Part shown: positions 29,115-40,635 of the stretch, in pieces
How positions within the stretch are numbered: position 1 is the stretch's first letter
How the letters are laid out: every line of letters begins with the position of its first letter
Assembly (NCBI GenBank): GCA_026745465.1
Contig: JACYXH010000001.1
Span: 1,240,501 to 1,304,500, forward strand
Reading direction: 5' to 3'
Source of the DNA: Lota lota
Taxonomy: Eukaryota > Chordata > Actinopteri > Gadiformes > Lotidae
DNA: 64,000 bases
Translations under genes and position numbers: made by a program
The notes under the pieces: model-generated
What the model was told of the DNA's origin: nothing
What the model saw: the letters and a program-made list of their open reading frames with translations, nothing else
Databases searched by the model: none

Positions 29115-29542
29115 CTGATCAATATTATTAATTATGGGATTGTGTCCACATCACAAATAGTAAGCCTACATAATGCATTTCTTTCAACCAGGCTCTCAAT
29201 ATTACCTACCGGGGTTGATAGCCCTCTGAAGAGTGAGGTCTGCCCGTTCATTTGCATGGGACATTTCTCAATCTGTAATCAACAGAAATGCATAATTTAC
29301 TTACACACGCAATCGGTTTACTCCGAGGTTTTCGTATACTGTTGAGACAAAGTTTACCTTCTGGTAGAGGTTGAACCACTTGGCCTGCCTCGGAGATGGC
29401 CTGTTCCCTGCACTTGAGGGCAAAGTGCCAGAAGAGGCAAATACCTTCAGGCAGCACACCCACTCCTCAGCCCCCATGGCTCTATGCTTCTTAGCAGACA
29501 TCGGAAGCCAAGAGGAAGAATGGTTAAGTATCCATCCATCCA
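29115..29542. other. Interval without a recognised gene
   Basis: A plus-strand frame of 69 residues (29371-29580) looks somewhat protein-like, but I know no family for it and it overlaps the left end of the Tc1-like element. No terminal repeat was seen. Confidence 0.4.
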
Positions 29543-30739
29543 TACTGTACAAAGTATTGGGTCACCCCTCCAATCATTGACATCAAGAGTTCCAAACACT
29601 TTCATGTCCACATTTGAATAGAATCAAGCACCTAGGCATGCAGACTGCTTCTACAAACATTTGTGAAAGAATGGGTTGCTCTCAGGAGCTCAGTGAATTC
29701 AAGCATGGTACCATGATAGGTTGCCAGCTGTGCAATAAGTCCATTCGTGCAATTTCCTCACTACTAAATATTCCACGGTCAAATGTTAGTGGTATTATAA
29801 CAAAGTGGAAGCAATTGGGAACAGAAACTCAGCCACGAAGTGGTAGGCCACGTAAAATCACAGAGCGGGGTCACCGCATGCTGCATGCATTCTGCAGAGT
29901 CAATAGCTACAGACCTCCAAACGTCGTGTGGCCTTCAGATTAGCTCAAGGACAGTGCGTAGAGAGCTTCATGGAATGGGTTTCCATGGCCGAGCAGCTGC
30001 ATCCAAGCCTTACATCACCAAGTGCAATGCAAAGTGTCAGATGCAGTGGTGTAAAGCACACCGCCACTGGACACTAGCGCAGTGGAGACGTGTTCTCTGG
30101 AGTGACGAATCAGGCTTCTCTGTCTGGCAAGCCAATGGCGGTTGCCAGGAGAACGTTACTTGCCTGACTGCATTGTGCCAAGTGTAAAGTTTGGTGGAGG
30201 GAGGATTATTGTGTATGGTTGTTTTTCAGGGGTTGGGCATGGCCCCTTAGTTCCAGTTAAAATGAACTGTTAATGCTTCAGCATACCAAGACATTTCAGA
30301 AAATTTCATGCTCCCAACTTTGTGGGAACAGTTTGGGGGATGGCCTCTTCCTGTTCCAACATGACTGCGCACCAGTGCACAAAGCAAGATCCATAAAGAC
30401 ATGGATGAGTGAGTTTGGTGTGGAGGAACTTGACTGGCCTACACAGAGTCCTAACCTCAACCCGATAGAACACCTTTGGGATTAATTAGAGCGGAGACTG
30501 CGAGCCAGGCCTTCTCGTCCAACATCTGTGCCTGACCTCACAAATGCGCTTCAAGAAGAATGGTAAATAATTCCCATAAACAAACTCCTCAACCTTGTGG
30601 AAAGCCTTCCCAGAAGAGTTGAAGCGGTAATGGCAGGGTGGGCAGACTCCATATTAAACCCTGCGGATTAAGAATGCAATGTCATGCCTTCATGTGCATG
30701 TAAAGGCAGGCGTCCCAAAACTTTTGGCAATATAGTGTA
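29543..30739 (+). mobile_element. Tc1-like DNA transposon, inactive (Tc1-I)
   Basis: About 1.2 kb with a single transposase frame broken twice. The right end, GGCAATATAGTGTA, and the left end, TACTGTACAAAGTATTGG, are weakly matching inverted repeats beside TA. Size and transposase fit the Tc1 group. Confidence 0.75.
29614..30660 (+). pseudogene. Tc1-like transposase (DD34E), two frameshifts
   Basis: The first frame (29614-29943) holds the paired-type helix-turn-helix with SELSEFKHGTM-like sequence and QPRSGRPRKITERG. The second (29840-30187) holds the first catalytic Asp in [14 protein letters not shown]. The third (30273-30485) holds LFQHDCAPVHKARS and the Glu in LNPIEHLWD, with 34 residues between Asp and Glu. 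A stop at 30483 lies directly after the Glu block. Three frames and stops show that it cannot work. Confidence 0.85.
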
Positions 30740-30889
30740 CATAGAGAGAGAGAGCGAGAGAAGGGACAGAGGGAGACCAAAGAGGAGGAGAGAGAGGATA
30801 GCAGAGTTTCGGAGACTTCCTCGTTGGACAGTAGAGAGAATTGTTCAGGAGATGTTACTGAAGACAGAACAGTTGAGGTGAAAGTAGAG
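30740..30889. other. Purine-rich interval
   Basis: GAGA-rich sequence with no gene lies between Tc1-I and the LINE fragment. Confidence 0.5.
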
Positions 30890-31650
30890 GGAGAGAGATT
30901 TCAGGTTACGGGTCAGTATGAGAAGTAAGGAGGAGGACTTCAAGGGGAGCGAGAAAGCAACAAAGTGATGGTCAGACACAGGGAGTAACGGAGAGAGCCG
31001 AGGTACCACAGGACCTCGTGAATATCAGTTGGTTCCGGCCCTGTAGGTGGGAGAAGGGGAGAGTGTTAGGTCGAAGGTGGCGAAAAGGTCTGTTAATTCA
31101 GGTGAGTGCAACTTCTCCGGCAGGATGTTGAAGTCACAACGAGTGGTGTGCCATCATCAGGAAAGCAGCTGAGGAGGGCATCCATCTCATCTAAGAAGTT
31201 GTGGAAGAGACCTAGTGGACGATAGATCACCGCAATGTAGAGCTTGATAGGAAGGGTGACAGCAACAGCGTGGAGGTCAATGCAGATCTGGTCAAGTGTT
31301 CCAGGGGAAGGACCTGGTAGGACCACTTTGGCGTGATGAGGAGTCCAGTCCCCCCTCCTTGCCCCGATGGTCTAGGGGTGTGTGAGAACGAGTAGGCGGT
31401 TGAGAGGGCAGCTGGAGTGGCAGTGTTCTCTGGAGTGATCCAAGTCTCTGTAAGGGCAGTTCCAGAGTCATCGTCCCCCCATCACTTCAAGGTCAGTGTA
31501 GGTAGAGAGGCTACGATGGCTGGGAGATGTATTCTCTGGTCTTCCTTGAGGGACTCCTGCAGAGAGACTCCCTATGCCTTTGTTCGACCGGGTTTTCCTT
31601 TGCAGGGGCCTGACTCTACAGCTGCCGCTATGAATGACTAGCCCTTAAGT
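30890..31650 (-). pseudogene. Fragment of a CR1/L2-type LINE, endonuclease domain
   Basis: The minus strand reads, over several frames, TETWITPENTATPAALSTAY, SFSHTPRPSGQGGGTGLLI, LYIAVIYRPLGLFHNFLDEM, then DFNILPEK and SDHHFVAFSLPL. These are the metal-binding Glu, the Y-R-P-P-G block, the GDFN region and the SDH end of a LINE endonuclease. RT is absent. At least two stops or shifts occur. The clade (L2, Maui or Rex1-like) is a guess. Confidence 0.7.
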
Positions 31651-31789
31651 GCAGACACAGCTCAGGCAGCCTTAGCTCCGCCCTACAATCAATTGTATTG
31701 TCCACACCTGATGATCAAAACTGCCTGTTTGCCCCTTTACTAACAACAGAGTTAAAATTAGCGCTACCAACTGAAATGCTGAACACATG

Positions 31790-32064
31790 AGTTCTAGCTA
31801 GTTTCTAAACTCACCAGCAGCGAGATAACATGCTTGAACATTCTTGTTCAAGGCAAAAATGTAACTGCTCCCCATTGTCAACTATGTAGCAGGATTCAAG
31901 AAAGTCAACAATGTAGCAGGATGAGACTGGTTGTATCCTGCGAGAGCCTACAAATAAATAATCTAACAGTGTGTCTTGGATATGTAGTCTGTGTGGAAAA
32001 AAAGGACACGGTAACTACACCTTGATTTGAATCTTCCTCAACATTTGGTGAGCCAGCCAGGAGT
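31790..32064 (+). mobile_element. End of a retroviral LTR with a tRNA-Arg primer-binding site
   Basis: AATAAA-containing sequence ends in CCTCAACA and is followed by TTTGGTGAGCCAGCCAGGAGT. The 19 bases from 32046 match the complement of vertebrate tRNA-Arg(ACG) 3' end with one change (TGGT for TGGC). The upstream boundary of the LTR is not clear. An ATG at about 32165 starts MGESPSQMFHLW, a possible Gag start with a myristoylation-type Met-Gly, and stops soon after. This is a different retrovirus from ERV-1. Confidence 0.55.
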
Positions 32065-32299
32065 AAACATGAGGGCTACATAAATAATCTTCAACCCTTG
32101 TTGTATGTATTGACTACCATCTTTACCTTATTTTTGTATGTGAAATGTTTGTCTTTTACTGCAGCATGGGTGAAAGCCCTAGCCAAATGTTCCATTTGTG
32201 GGACTATAAGGATAATCTTGAGTCTTGAAATTGCCAGTTTACAGCCCTCCACAGGAGATCACAGCCATGGTGAAAGACCAACAGAACAAAAGTAAAGCA

Positions 32300-33094
32300 T
32301 ACACTGACGACAAGCTTTTATTCAAGCCAGTCATGAGTTATTTAATTTGCTACAACAATTTGGCGTCACGAACAGGATCCCGAGGTTGATCGTCGGAAGG
32401 AAAGATGGAGGTGAGTCGCCATCCACGGAAACACGTGTCGCTACCACGAACATCAAGTCAAGTGACGAGAGGACCCCGTCCCTGATCTCCGGACAACTGT
32501 CGCCACCGGTACCCAGCGAACTCAAAACATAACTCACGGTGGGCCGTTTAAAAATACTTAACTCAAAAAAATTATAATAAGGTTAATATTGAACCAGAGT
32601 AAACAATAGGAAAAATAATAAGGATAATATTGCACCAGAGTAAACAATAGGGCACATTTGCGGAACAATTTTAAAGGTGGTGAAATATAATTTTGAAAGA
32701 TTTAATATCATAATAATGTCACTATTGTACTAGAGGAAACAATTGGGAAAAATTGGCGGAACAATTTAAAAGTGGTGAAATATTATTCGGACTAATATTA
32801 TCACACTAACGTTGCTGTTTTACGGAAGAAAAACAACAGGGGATCAGTACTGCGTATAAAACCGATGGGTAACAATAATGGTAAGCTGCGAGAGGCTTCA
32901 GGAAACATTGAGGAATTTATGGTACAGAGGTATGGACCACATGCGATGCATGTGGAACATTGGTATAAACGTTGTGGTTTTCCTCAAGAATGGGAGTTTA
33001 TCAGTAAATCAAATAAATTGATTAGATAATAAATTGGTGGCAGATAGAGACAAATGGGTGTCCGTAGTTGATTTATTTAATATGCTGCAGCATA
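32300..33094 (+). mobile_element. 5' fragment of a second retrovirus copy of the ERV-1 family (ERV-2)
   Basis: From about 32300 an LTR tail ending TTGCTACAACA is followed by the same primer region as ERV-1 (TTTGGCGTCACGAACAGGAT) and a similar leader. At 32866 a Gag start begins MGNNNGK. The gag reading stops after a short distance through an indel. The fragment ends at the TA where the Tc1-like element of Nest B is inserted (33095-33096). Confidence 0.8.
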
Positions 33095-33300
33095 TACAGT
33101 ATCTCACAAAAGTGATACTCACATTTTTGTAAATATTTGAGTATCTTTTCATGTGACAACACTGAAGAAATGACACTTTGCTACAATGTAAAGTAGTAAG
33201 TGTACAGCTTGTATAACAATGTAAATTCCAGGTCCCCTCAAAATAACTCAACACACAGCCATTAATGTCTAAACCGCTGGCAACAAAAGTGAGTACACCC

Positions 33301-33810
33301 TGTGGTGGGAAAATGACTCAAGGCCCATCCTGAGGTCAGCTTGCTAAAACTAATTAATTTCGATGTGCACACTATAATGGCCTATCTGTCTTTTCAACTT
33401 TCTACCTCCCCACAGCTGTCTGTTTATCCTGTATTCCTGTATGGTGCTCTGTTCCCATATGAGAAACACCTGAGCAAGCTCCTTTTTTCCATAACAATGT
33501 ATCTGTGCCTGGCCTTGACTGTACACTGTCCCCAAACCAGGTGTCCAGTTTTAATTGGGCATCGAACCTGTTAGAGACAGTCCAATGGCGCCATCTAGTG
33601 TCATATCTGAGATACTGTTTGCCCGACTTTATAAAAAGGCATCCCTCCTGTCTTCGGGGCGCCCTTTCTCGAGAACTCTGCTCTGTGTGGAGTTGCCTTT
33701 GAAACTGTGCCTTTTGCGTGCTGCAGCGTGTGAAATAAAATCATTTACAGATATCCATTTGTCTTAGCTTTTAATCGAGCCAGCCACCAGTCATCCAATT
33801 TTCCACAACA
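33301..33810 (+). repeat. 5' LTR of ERV-1
   Basis: 510 bp, from TGTGGTGGGAAAATG to TTTTCCACAACA. A TATA box, TATAAAA, is at 33630-33636, and AATAAA is at 33734-33739, so U3, R and U5 can be told apart. I count about seven differences by eye from the 3' copy. Confidence 0.93.
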
Positions 33811-33833
33811 ATTTGGCGTCACGAACAGGATCC
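33811..33833 (+). promoter_or_regulatory. Primer-binding site of ERV-1
   Basis: ATTTGGCGTCACGAACAGGA follows the LTR. The segment CGAACAGG resembles the tRNA-Lys site, and TGGCGTC resembles the tRNA-Asn end. Neither fits well, so the primer is unassigned. The same sequence occurs in ERV-2 at about 32358-32378. Confidence 0.55.
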
Positions 33834-34028
33834 CGAGGTTGATTGTCGGAAGGAAGGACGGAACGGAGGGGAGTCGCCATCCACGGAAACGTGTCTCTAC
33901 CACCGAACATCAAGTCGAGTGACGAGAGGACCACGTCCCTGATCGCCAGACGACTGTCGTCACCGGGATCCAGCGAACTCAAAACACAAATCACGGTGGG
34001 CCGTTTAAGAGACTAACACAAAAATAAC

Positions 34029-34330
34029 GAAGCATTGACATATTATGCTGAAAAGTTTTAATATTGTCATAAGGTTATTATTAAACCAGTGGAAAAATAA
34101 ATGAAGCATTGACATATTATCCTGAAAGGGTTTAATACTGTCATAGTAAGATTATTATTGAACCAGTGGGAAAATAAATGAAGCATTGACACATTATCCT
34201 GAAAAGTTTTAATAGTGTCGTAATAAGGTTATTATTGAACCAGTGGGAAAATAAATGAAGCATTGACACATTATCCTGAAAAGTTTTAATAGTGTCATAA
34301 AAAGGTTATTATTGAACCAGTGGAAAAATG
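34029..34330 (+). repeat. Leader tandem repeat of ERV-1, 74-77-bp unit, four copies
   Basis: Units starting GAAGCATTGACA occur at 34029, 34103, 34180 and 34257. They are AT-rich and non-coding and lie between the primer site and the Gag start. A shorter and more diverged version is seen in ERV-2 at 32575-32820. Confidence 0.85.
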
Positions 34331-34580
34331 CAGAAGTATTGAAACATTATCCGGATTAATATTATCATAATAGTTCACTCCTGTACCGGAGGAAACAGTA
34401 ACGTTTTTTTTGTGTAACAACTTCAAAGTGGTGAAACATTATCCGGATTAATATTATCTCAGCAACGTTAATGTTGCAACTGTTTTCTTTTATTATTTTT
34501 ATTTATTTATTATTCTTTTATCTTTTCTTTTCTTATATAAACGTATTATTATTTTGGTTATTAAAAGAGATAAATAAAAT

Positions 34581-36463
34581 ATGGGTAACAACAATGGTAA
34601 GCCGCGAGTGGCTTCAAGCGACATCGAGGAGTTTATGGAAAAAAGTACGGACCACATGCAATTGCGCATGTGGAACATTGGTATAAACATTGTGGTTTTC
34701 CCCAAGGGGGAAGTTTATCAGTAAATCAAATAACTGAATTAGATAATAAACTAGGGGAAGATAAGGCCAAATTACTGAAAAAGACACTATTAACTTCGGG
34801 GAGCGTGACTATTTTTGACAGTCAGGCAAAGGCTCTAAAATTTTGGAAAACTGAAGCAGAACTCAGAGAGAGAAAAAGGGCAGGGAAAGAAATGGCGAAG
34901 TACAGTGACCCACCCATTGTTACTGCTCCTACGTTTCTGAAGGTACGCCCGGACCTCGACGCGTGTCCACCACCTGCTGCCCAGAATCAGGCCCGACCAG
35001 AGCAACCACCACCCCAGCTGGAGAAACATCTCGGTCCATCCTTGGCATCCCTCCAACTGGCTGGATACCTTCCCAGACAGGGAGGAGCCCCCTCAACCCA
35101 TCCGATGGTTCTCAGAGACAGAGCCCCTGGCACTGCTTATGCGCCTCCGGACTACTCCCCCCAACCAACCACGAGTAGTCAGAACCCTGACACTGGACTG
35201 ATCCACAGCGACGTACCGACCTACGCCAGCACCATCTCCTCCGGTGGCGGAGAAAACATAAAGGGAGGGCTTGGAGACAATCTCACCGTGGTCCCACCAC
35301 CACCACAACTGACTTTGCCCATGATCCAGGTGGCGGGGGGTGATGGCCAAGCGATGCTCGTCCACCGACCCTGGCATGAAACAGAGATGAAGGACGCGAT
35401 GAGACACCTGCCAGACATCACGGCGGGTGGAGCAAAATTCTCTGCGGAGTTCACTCTCTTTTGCAACGAGTTCCGACCAACCCTAGTTAAAATACGGAGG
35501 CTGCTGATGCATCAACTAGGAGCAGCGAATTTCAGCAAAAATAAAGCGGTCCTCCGAGAATACCCCGCGATCAACATGACACAGGTCGAGTGGACCCATG
35601 CCGCCAACGACAGATACGTGACCTACATCAGGAACATCTGCACGGCGATAACCGATGCCTTTCCCCCAATAGTGGATATGGTGGCAATCAAGGGCTGCCA
35701 ACAAACAGCGGACGAGGGAGTAGAACAATATTATACCTGCCTCCACGCCGTATTTGCACAATACAGCGGCTCAGTCGAACCAGGCCCTGGGGAATACCAG
35801 AATGAAAGAAGCCCGTGGGAATGTCACCTCAGCACGGCGTTTTTGAATGACCTCCACCACACGATCAGTAACAGCGTACGCGAGACGTGCATCGGACTTA
35901 ATACTGCACGTCTCACAAAAATCAGCAAACACGGCCTCCATGCTGAGGCGAAGCTGAAAGAAACCGAGCAACAGAAGCGGAGAGAAGCTGAGACGCAACA
36001 GCGGGAAGCTGAGACAAAACGACGGTAAACTGAGCTACAACAGCGGGAAGCTGAGATACAACGGCGAGAAGCTGAGATGCAGCGACAGGCTACTGGGACG
36101 CAGTTAAAGGAGGAGAAAAACAGCAGAGGAAATAAAGAAGCCCGAGGCGAAGACGGAATCCAACTCGCCTTGCTGCAGACGGTCTCTGACTTAGCCCGCA
36201 ACCACGGAACCCAGCAAAACAACCACATACAGCGGCCCCGACATCAGCGGAGGGAGCCACCGAGAGACTCATATGGTCCACGACGTGGGGGCGCACGACT
36301 TCACGGCAGAAACACCAGGGACTATCAAGAAACTGACATGAGGGACCGAATGTGCTTTCACTGTGGAGCCAGCGACCATTGGATGAGAGACTGTCCACAG
36401 CAAAGGAGGGACATGCATGGAGATAACTGGGAAAGGCGAGGACCACGAGTACAGGCCGATTGA
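34581..36463 (+). pseudogene. Gag of ERV-1 (matrix, capsid, nucleocapsid)
   Basis: ATG 34581 reads MGNNNGK, a Met-Gly start suited to N-myristoylation. A one-base change near 34640 moves the rest to another frame, open from 34670. That frame has a Pro-rich linker, then a capsid with LPMIQVAGGDGQAMLVHRPW and later EFTLFCNEFRPTLVKIR, followed by a charged coiled region of EAETQ-type repeats. A TAA at 36026-36028 interrupts this region. The same frame continues to the CCHC knuckle CFHCGASDHWMRDC near 36353-36394. Breaks: one frameshift and one stop. Confidence 0.88.
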
Positions 36464-36585
36464 CTGGCGGCCGGGTGGACATGCGGAGAGGCGACGGTGC
36501 GACCGGACGATGACGAACGAAAAGGCGGTAACAAACACCCACACGCACACTGCAACTGCTTGCTGTAACAACACAACCTAACCTA

Positions 36586-37206
36586 TTGACAACATCCACT
36601 GACATGCATACACAGATTGTTAGGACGATGGAAAGGCTAGAAAAAGCAGAAAGGCAGGATACCACAGGGACACATGCACAACTGACGTTAGAGGCATATC
36701 AAAAGCTACCGTTAACAACAATGTATGTAAATGGACAGGAAACAACTTTTCTTGTTGATTCAGGGGCCACAAACAGTGTGTTAACGTTAAAAGATCATCC
36801 CAATGTTAAAGAGTCAGGCCGATTTGTGTTGTCACTGGGGGCTTCGGGAGTGACCATAAAAGAATCATTTACCATTCCAATGTCATGTGTATATGGTAAC
36901 CCAACAGACCCCAAAGAACAAAAACGCTTGAAACATTCGTTCCTATATAGCAAATGTTGTCCGTTTAACTTATTAGGCAGAGACCTCATGATCGCACTTG
37001 GTATTTGCTTAACATCCACAGCCACAGGGATAGACATCACTCAGAGCGCGTCCACTCACACACTCGTCTCACACCCCACACTGAAATGCCCGCCCACCTA
37101 CGTGTATAATTGGGCGTCAACCACAATGATGCAACACATCTCACTGATCTGGCACACACGCTGTGTCCCACATTGCAACACATGCAGGCTGAGCATTTAC
37201 ATGTAA
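36586..37206 (+). pseudogene. Protease of ERV-1
   Basis: The frame holds FLVDSGATNSVL (D-S-G active site) and, about 75 residues on, FNLLGRDLM, the two blocks of a retroviral aspartic protease, which would cut Gag and Gag-Pol. Its 3' end past 37040 changes frame into the RT frame. No obvious loss is seen in the protease core. Confidence 0.85.
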
Positions 37207-38585
37207 CCACCCAGCTATCACAGGGCCCTGACACTGATTATGCCAATGCATTTTATTCGCCACCGGAGGTCACCATTGAGGGTTTATATATTTTCTGGTC
37301 AGCAACACAAGCAGCAGTGGCAATTCAACTAGATCCCAAACAACAGTTATTGTTTGATGTGTCTAACTCTACTCCACATATTTCCCTGGCAAAGGCACCG
37401 GACATGCGATGGAGGGACCTGGGGCCGTTCGTCACCATGTGTACCCACATCACTGACTGGCAGACCGATCCCTCACATCCAGACCAAACCAGTGGAGTTC
37501 GACGCTTAAGTCTCACTCACCTCACACCATGCATAATGTCGGCACGTCCCCAATTGCATGTTCTCCCACAGCTCGACACCACCACTGCCATGGCCAAAGA
37601 TGTGACCACGACCATGACCTCGACCATCCACCCTGACTTACGAGACGTACCCACACGACTGTGGGCAACCAGCAAATATGATGTCGGCTTAGTCAGAAAT
37701 GCACAACCTGTAGTGGTAACTCCTAAGTCAGACTACCGCCCATGTCAATATCAGTACCCACTAAAACAGGAAACTGTTACAGGCATCACACCCGTCTTCA
37801 CCTCTTTGGTGGACGCAGGTGTCATAATCCCCTGCAGTAACTCACCAGTGCGAACCCCTATCTTTCTTGTTAAGAAAGTACGGCCTGACGGACAACCAGT
37901 CAAATGGCGTTTTGTCCAGGACTTACAGGTGGTTAACCAGGCGGTCCATGCACGCGCACCTAATGTTCTGAACCCATACACCAACTTGTCACAAATACCA
38001 CCTACCACTAAATGGTTCACGGTGGTTGACCTTGCAAATGCTTTCTTTAGCATCCCTGTTGACCCAGACAGCCAATTCTGGTTCGCTTTTGACTTTGGCG
38101 GAAAGGCCTACACGTGGACTCGCTTACCACAGGGCTACTGTGAATCGCCTACCATTTACAATGAAGCACTGAAATTAAGCCTAGACTCACTTCAGTTACA
38201 GCAGGGCTCTGCATTGTTACAGTATGTTCTGTATTCTGTTCTGTAGTATCTGTTGGTTTGTTCCCCAACTAAGGACCAGTGTCGCAGTGATTCTCTGCGT
38301 CTCCTACACCACCTGGCGTCTGAGGGACACAAAGCCAGCCTCTCGAAGCTTCAGTGGGTCTGCCAGGATGTTGCCTTCCTAGGCCACAACCTCACACCAG
38401 AGGGCAAAGCACTCTCATCCAAGCGTGTGGAGGCCATTGCCAATATCCCACGGCCAGTGACTAAAAAACCGGTCATGTCTTTTCTTGGTATGTGTTCTAA
38501 TTGCAGAACGTTAATTTCCAACTACTCACTCCTGGAGTGACTGTTGGTTTGTTCCCCAACTAAGGACCAGTGTCGCAGTGATTCG
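37110..38585 (+). pseudogene. Reverse transcriptase of ERV-1, catalytic motif disrupted
   Basis: The frame to 38246 has fingers and palm blocks, including PIFLVKKVRPDGQPVKWRFV, DLANAFFSIPVDPDSQFWFA and RLPQGYCESPTIYNEAL. The Y-V-D-D catalytic pair is missing: after LLQYV the sequence contains about 21 bp of other bases and a stop. It resumes at 38253 with CSPTKDQCRSDSLRLLHHLA and FLGHNLTPEGKALS. At 38540-38583 a 44-bp segment repeats that of 38250-38294 and breaks the frame again. Confidence 0.88.
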
Positions 38586-38588
38586 ACT

Positions 38589-40024
38589 ATCGTCGAATCG
38601 TCCATGGCAAGGGACTCCAGGCTTCGGACCACGTCACCTGGTCCGCGGAAGCAGAACAAGCATTCAGGGGTCTCAAGCTGGAGCTCCAGCACGCCCCAAC
38701 GCTTGGCCTTCCAGACCCAACACGACCCTTTACCCAGACCGTGGATGAGAGAGGAGGATGCATGTCGTCATTCCTCCTCCAACAACATGGGAACAGGTTA
38801 CGCCCGGTTGCCTATTTCTCCTCTAAATTAGACCCAGTAGCAGCAGGGCTGCCCCATTGCTTACGAGCGGTGGCGGCGGCGGAAAAAGCTGTTATGGCGT
38901 CGAGAGACTTGGTGGGGTACGGCGACCTCACACTGCTCGTTCCACACACGGTCTCTGTGATCCTATTGGAACAGAAAACCTCCCATTTATCTGCAGCACG
39001 ATGGTTGAAATATCATACCATTCTTCTTGACCTGCCCAACATACATGTACGATGCTGCAATGTTCTCAATCCGGCTACCCTGCTCCCTATTGAGGGAGAG
39101 GGCGAGCCACATCACTGTTTGGCAGAATTGCAGTTGGTATGTAAGCCACGTCCTGATCTAGGGGAGGTTCCCCTTCCTAACCCCGACTACGTCTTCTACG
39201 TAGACGGCTCCACCTCCAGAGACCCAGAAACAGGTTTGACGCGCGCGGGGTTTTCTGTGGTATCTGATTATGAGACGATCTGTTCTGACTTTCTCCCCTC
39301 TCACTATTCTGCGCAGGCTGCTGAACTCGTCGCCCTCACTGAAGCCTGCCGAGCAGCAACGGACGCCACTGTCACCGTCTACACCGACTCCCAGTACGCG
39401 TTCGGCGTCGTCCACGACTTCGGGGCCCTCTGGCGGCACAGGGGTTTCCTCACGTCATCCGGCAAAAACATTTTACACCATGATAAAATATCTGCGTTAC
39501 TCGATGCCATTCTCCTGCCCACCCAAATTGCAGTTGTTAAATGCACAGCACATACGGGCGGCACCGACACTTTGTCCCTGGGTAATGACCTGGCAGACGC
39601 AGCAGCAAAGGCCGCGGCTGCACGACCTCCACCTGCTCACACCACACTCGTTTCTACCCCAGTCGATCAGGTAGCAACATCCGTCGCAGAGTTCCAGGAC
39701 CTCTCCACGTCAGACGAGCGCGCACAGTGGCACAAAAGGGGGGCGGTGTTTGTCGACGGCCATTGGAAAGGCCCAACAGGAAAGCCATGCCTCCCGGTGG
39801 CCATGTTCCCCGCCTATGCTAAATTGACACATGGGCTCGACCACGTGTCAAAAGGGGGGATGATGGATCTTATCCAACAGGATTGGTACACCATAGGTTT
39901 TTCCACATACGCACAAAAATACTGTCAGGCATGCGTCATATGCGCCAATCATAACGTAGGTCGAGGACAGAGAGTCGAACACGCAACACACGACATCCCA
40001 ACACGCCCATTCGTTCGAAGTTAG
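38589..40024 (+). pseudogene. RNase H and integrase N-terminus of ERV-1
   Basis: After the connection (RIVHGKGLQASDHVTW in one frame) the main frame from 38741 has RNase H acids in VFYVDGSTSRDPETG, AAELVALTEACRA, VTVYTDSQYAFGVV and SLGNDLADAAAKAA. The integrase H2C2 finger follows, with LTHGLDHVSKGGM and CQACVICANH. It ends at 40024 after TRPFVRS. The catalytic core is not found; BEL/Pao sequence takes its place. Confidence 0.88.
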
Positions 40025-40635
40025 AGACATGGAAGCAGCACAGTTTTTTGACCGTGCATACCATGTATGTTTGTATTTCACAAGTAAACATTTAAAAGGA
40101 AAACAATTGTTGTTTGCTCGTGTTTCAAATACTGGTTGCAATTAGACTAACTTCGGAAAAGTGGCAAAGAAGAATTAGAAACGAGGTACGTGCCACTACA
40201 TTAGTCAAAAAACTAGCTAAACGAAGCTACGCTGGATTAGCTACCTGGACTGTCTACTTCGAGTGAGTGACGCTGCGCGCTGAAGTGAAAGCAGAAAAGG
40301 ACAAGAATTTACGAAAAGAAGCTAGCACGGAAAACGGGTGATCTCCCAAGCATTCCTCAAGATAAGGTATCGAAAACTACTTTTATCTATGTGGATTGTC
40401 AAGGAAAGACGTGATACGGACGCACGAAGATAATTAGTCCGTTTGGAAGACAACGGAAGTAGGTCAACTTCTCCCTGCAATATGTATGCTGATAACAAGC
40501 TCTGATTCAGTCAATGCGTAGTTATAGCGATCTTTAAGAAGTTGTTTTGCACTCGGTTTATCAAGACAAGTACATTTGAAGAAAGTGCACAAAACGTTTG
40601 CATACAACTAGAGCATTAACTCTGCAATTTGTAAG

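Noticed and set aside
29371-29580. A possible host exon (69-residue frame)
   Set aside because: No recognised domain, no convincing splice sites, and overlap with the left end of a Tc1-like element.
30684-30881. Arg/Glu-rich frame after Tc1-I
   Set aside because: It comes from a GAGA-rich tract and has no conserved features.
40025-40635. 5' LTR of BEL-2
   Set aside because: No second copy to compare with and no clear TG...CA edges. Only the leader up to the Gag ATG is likely.
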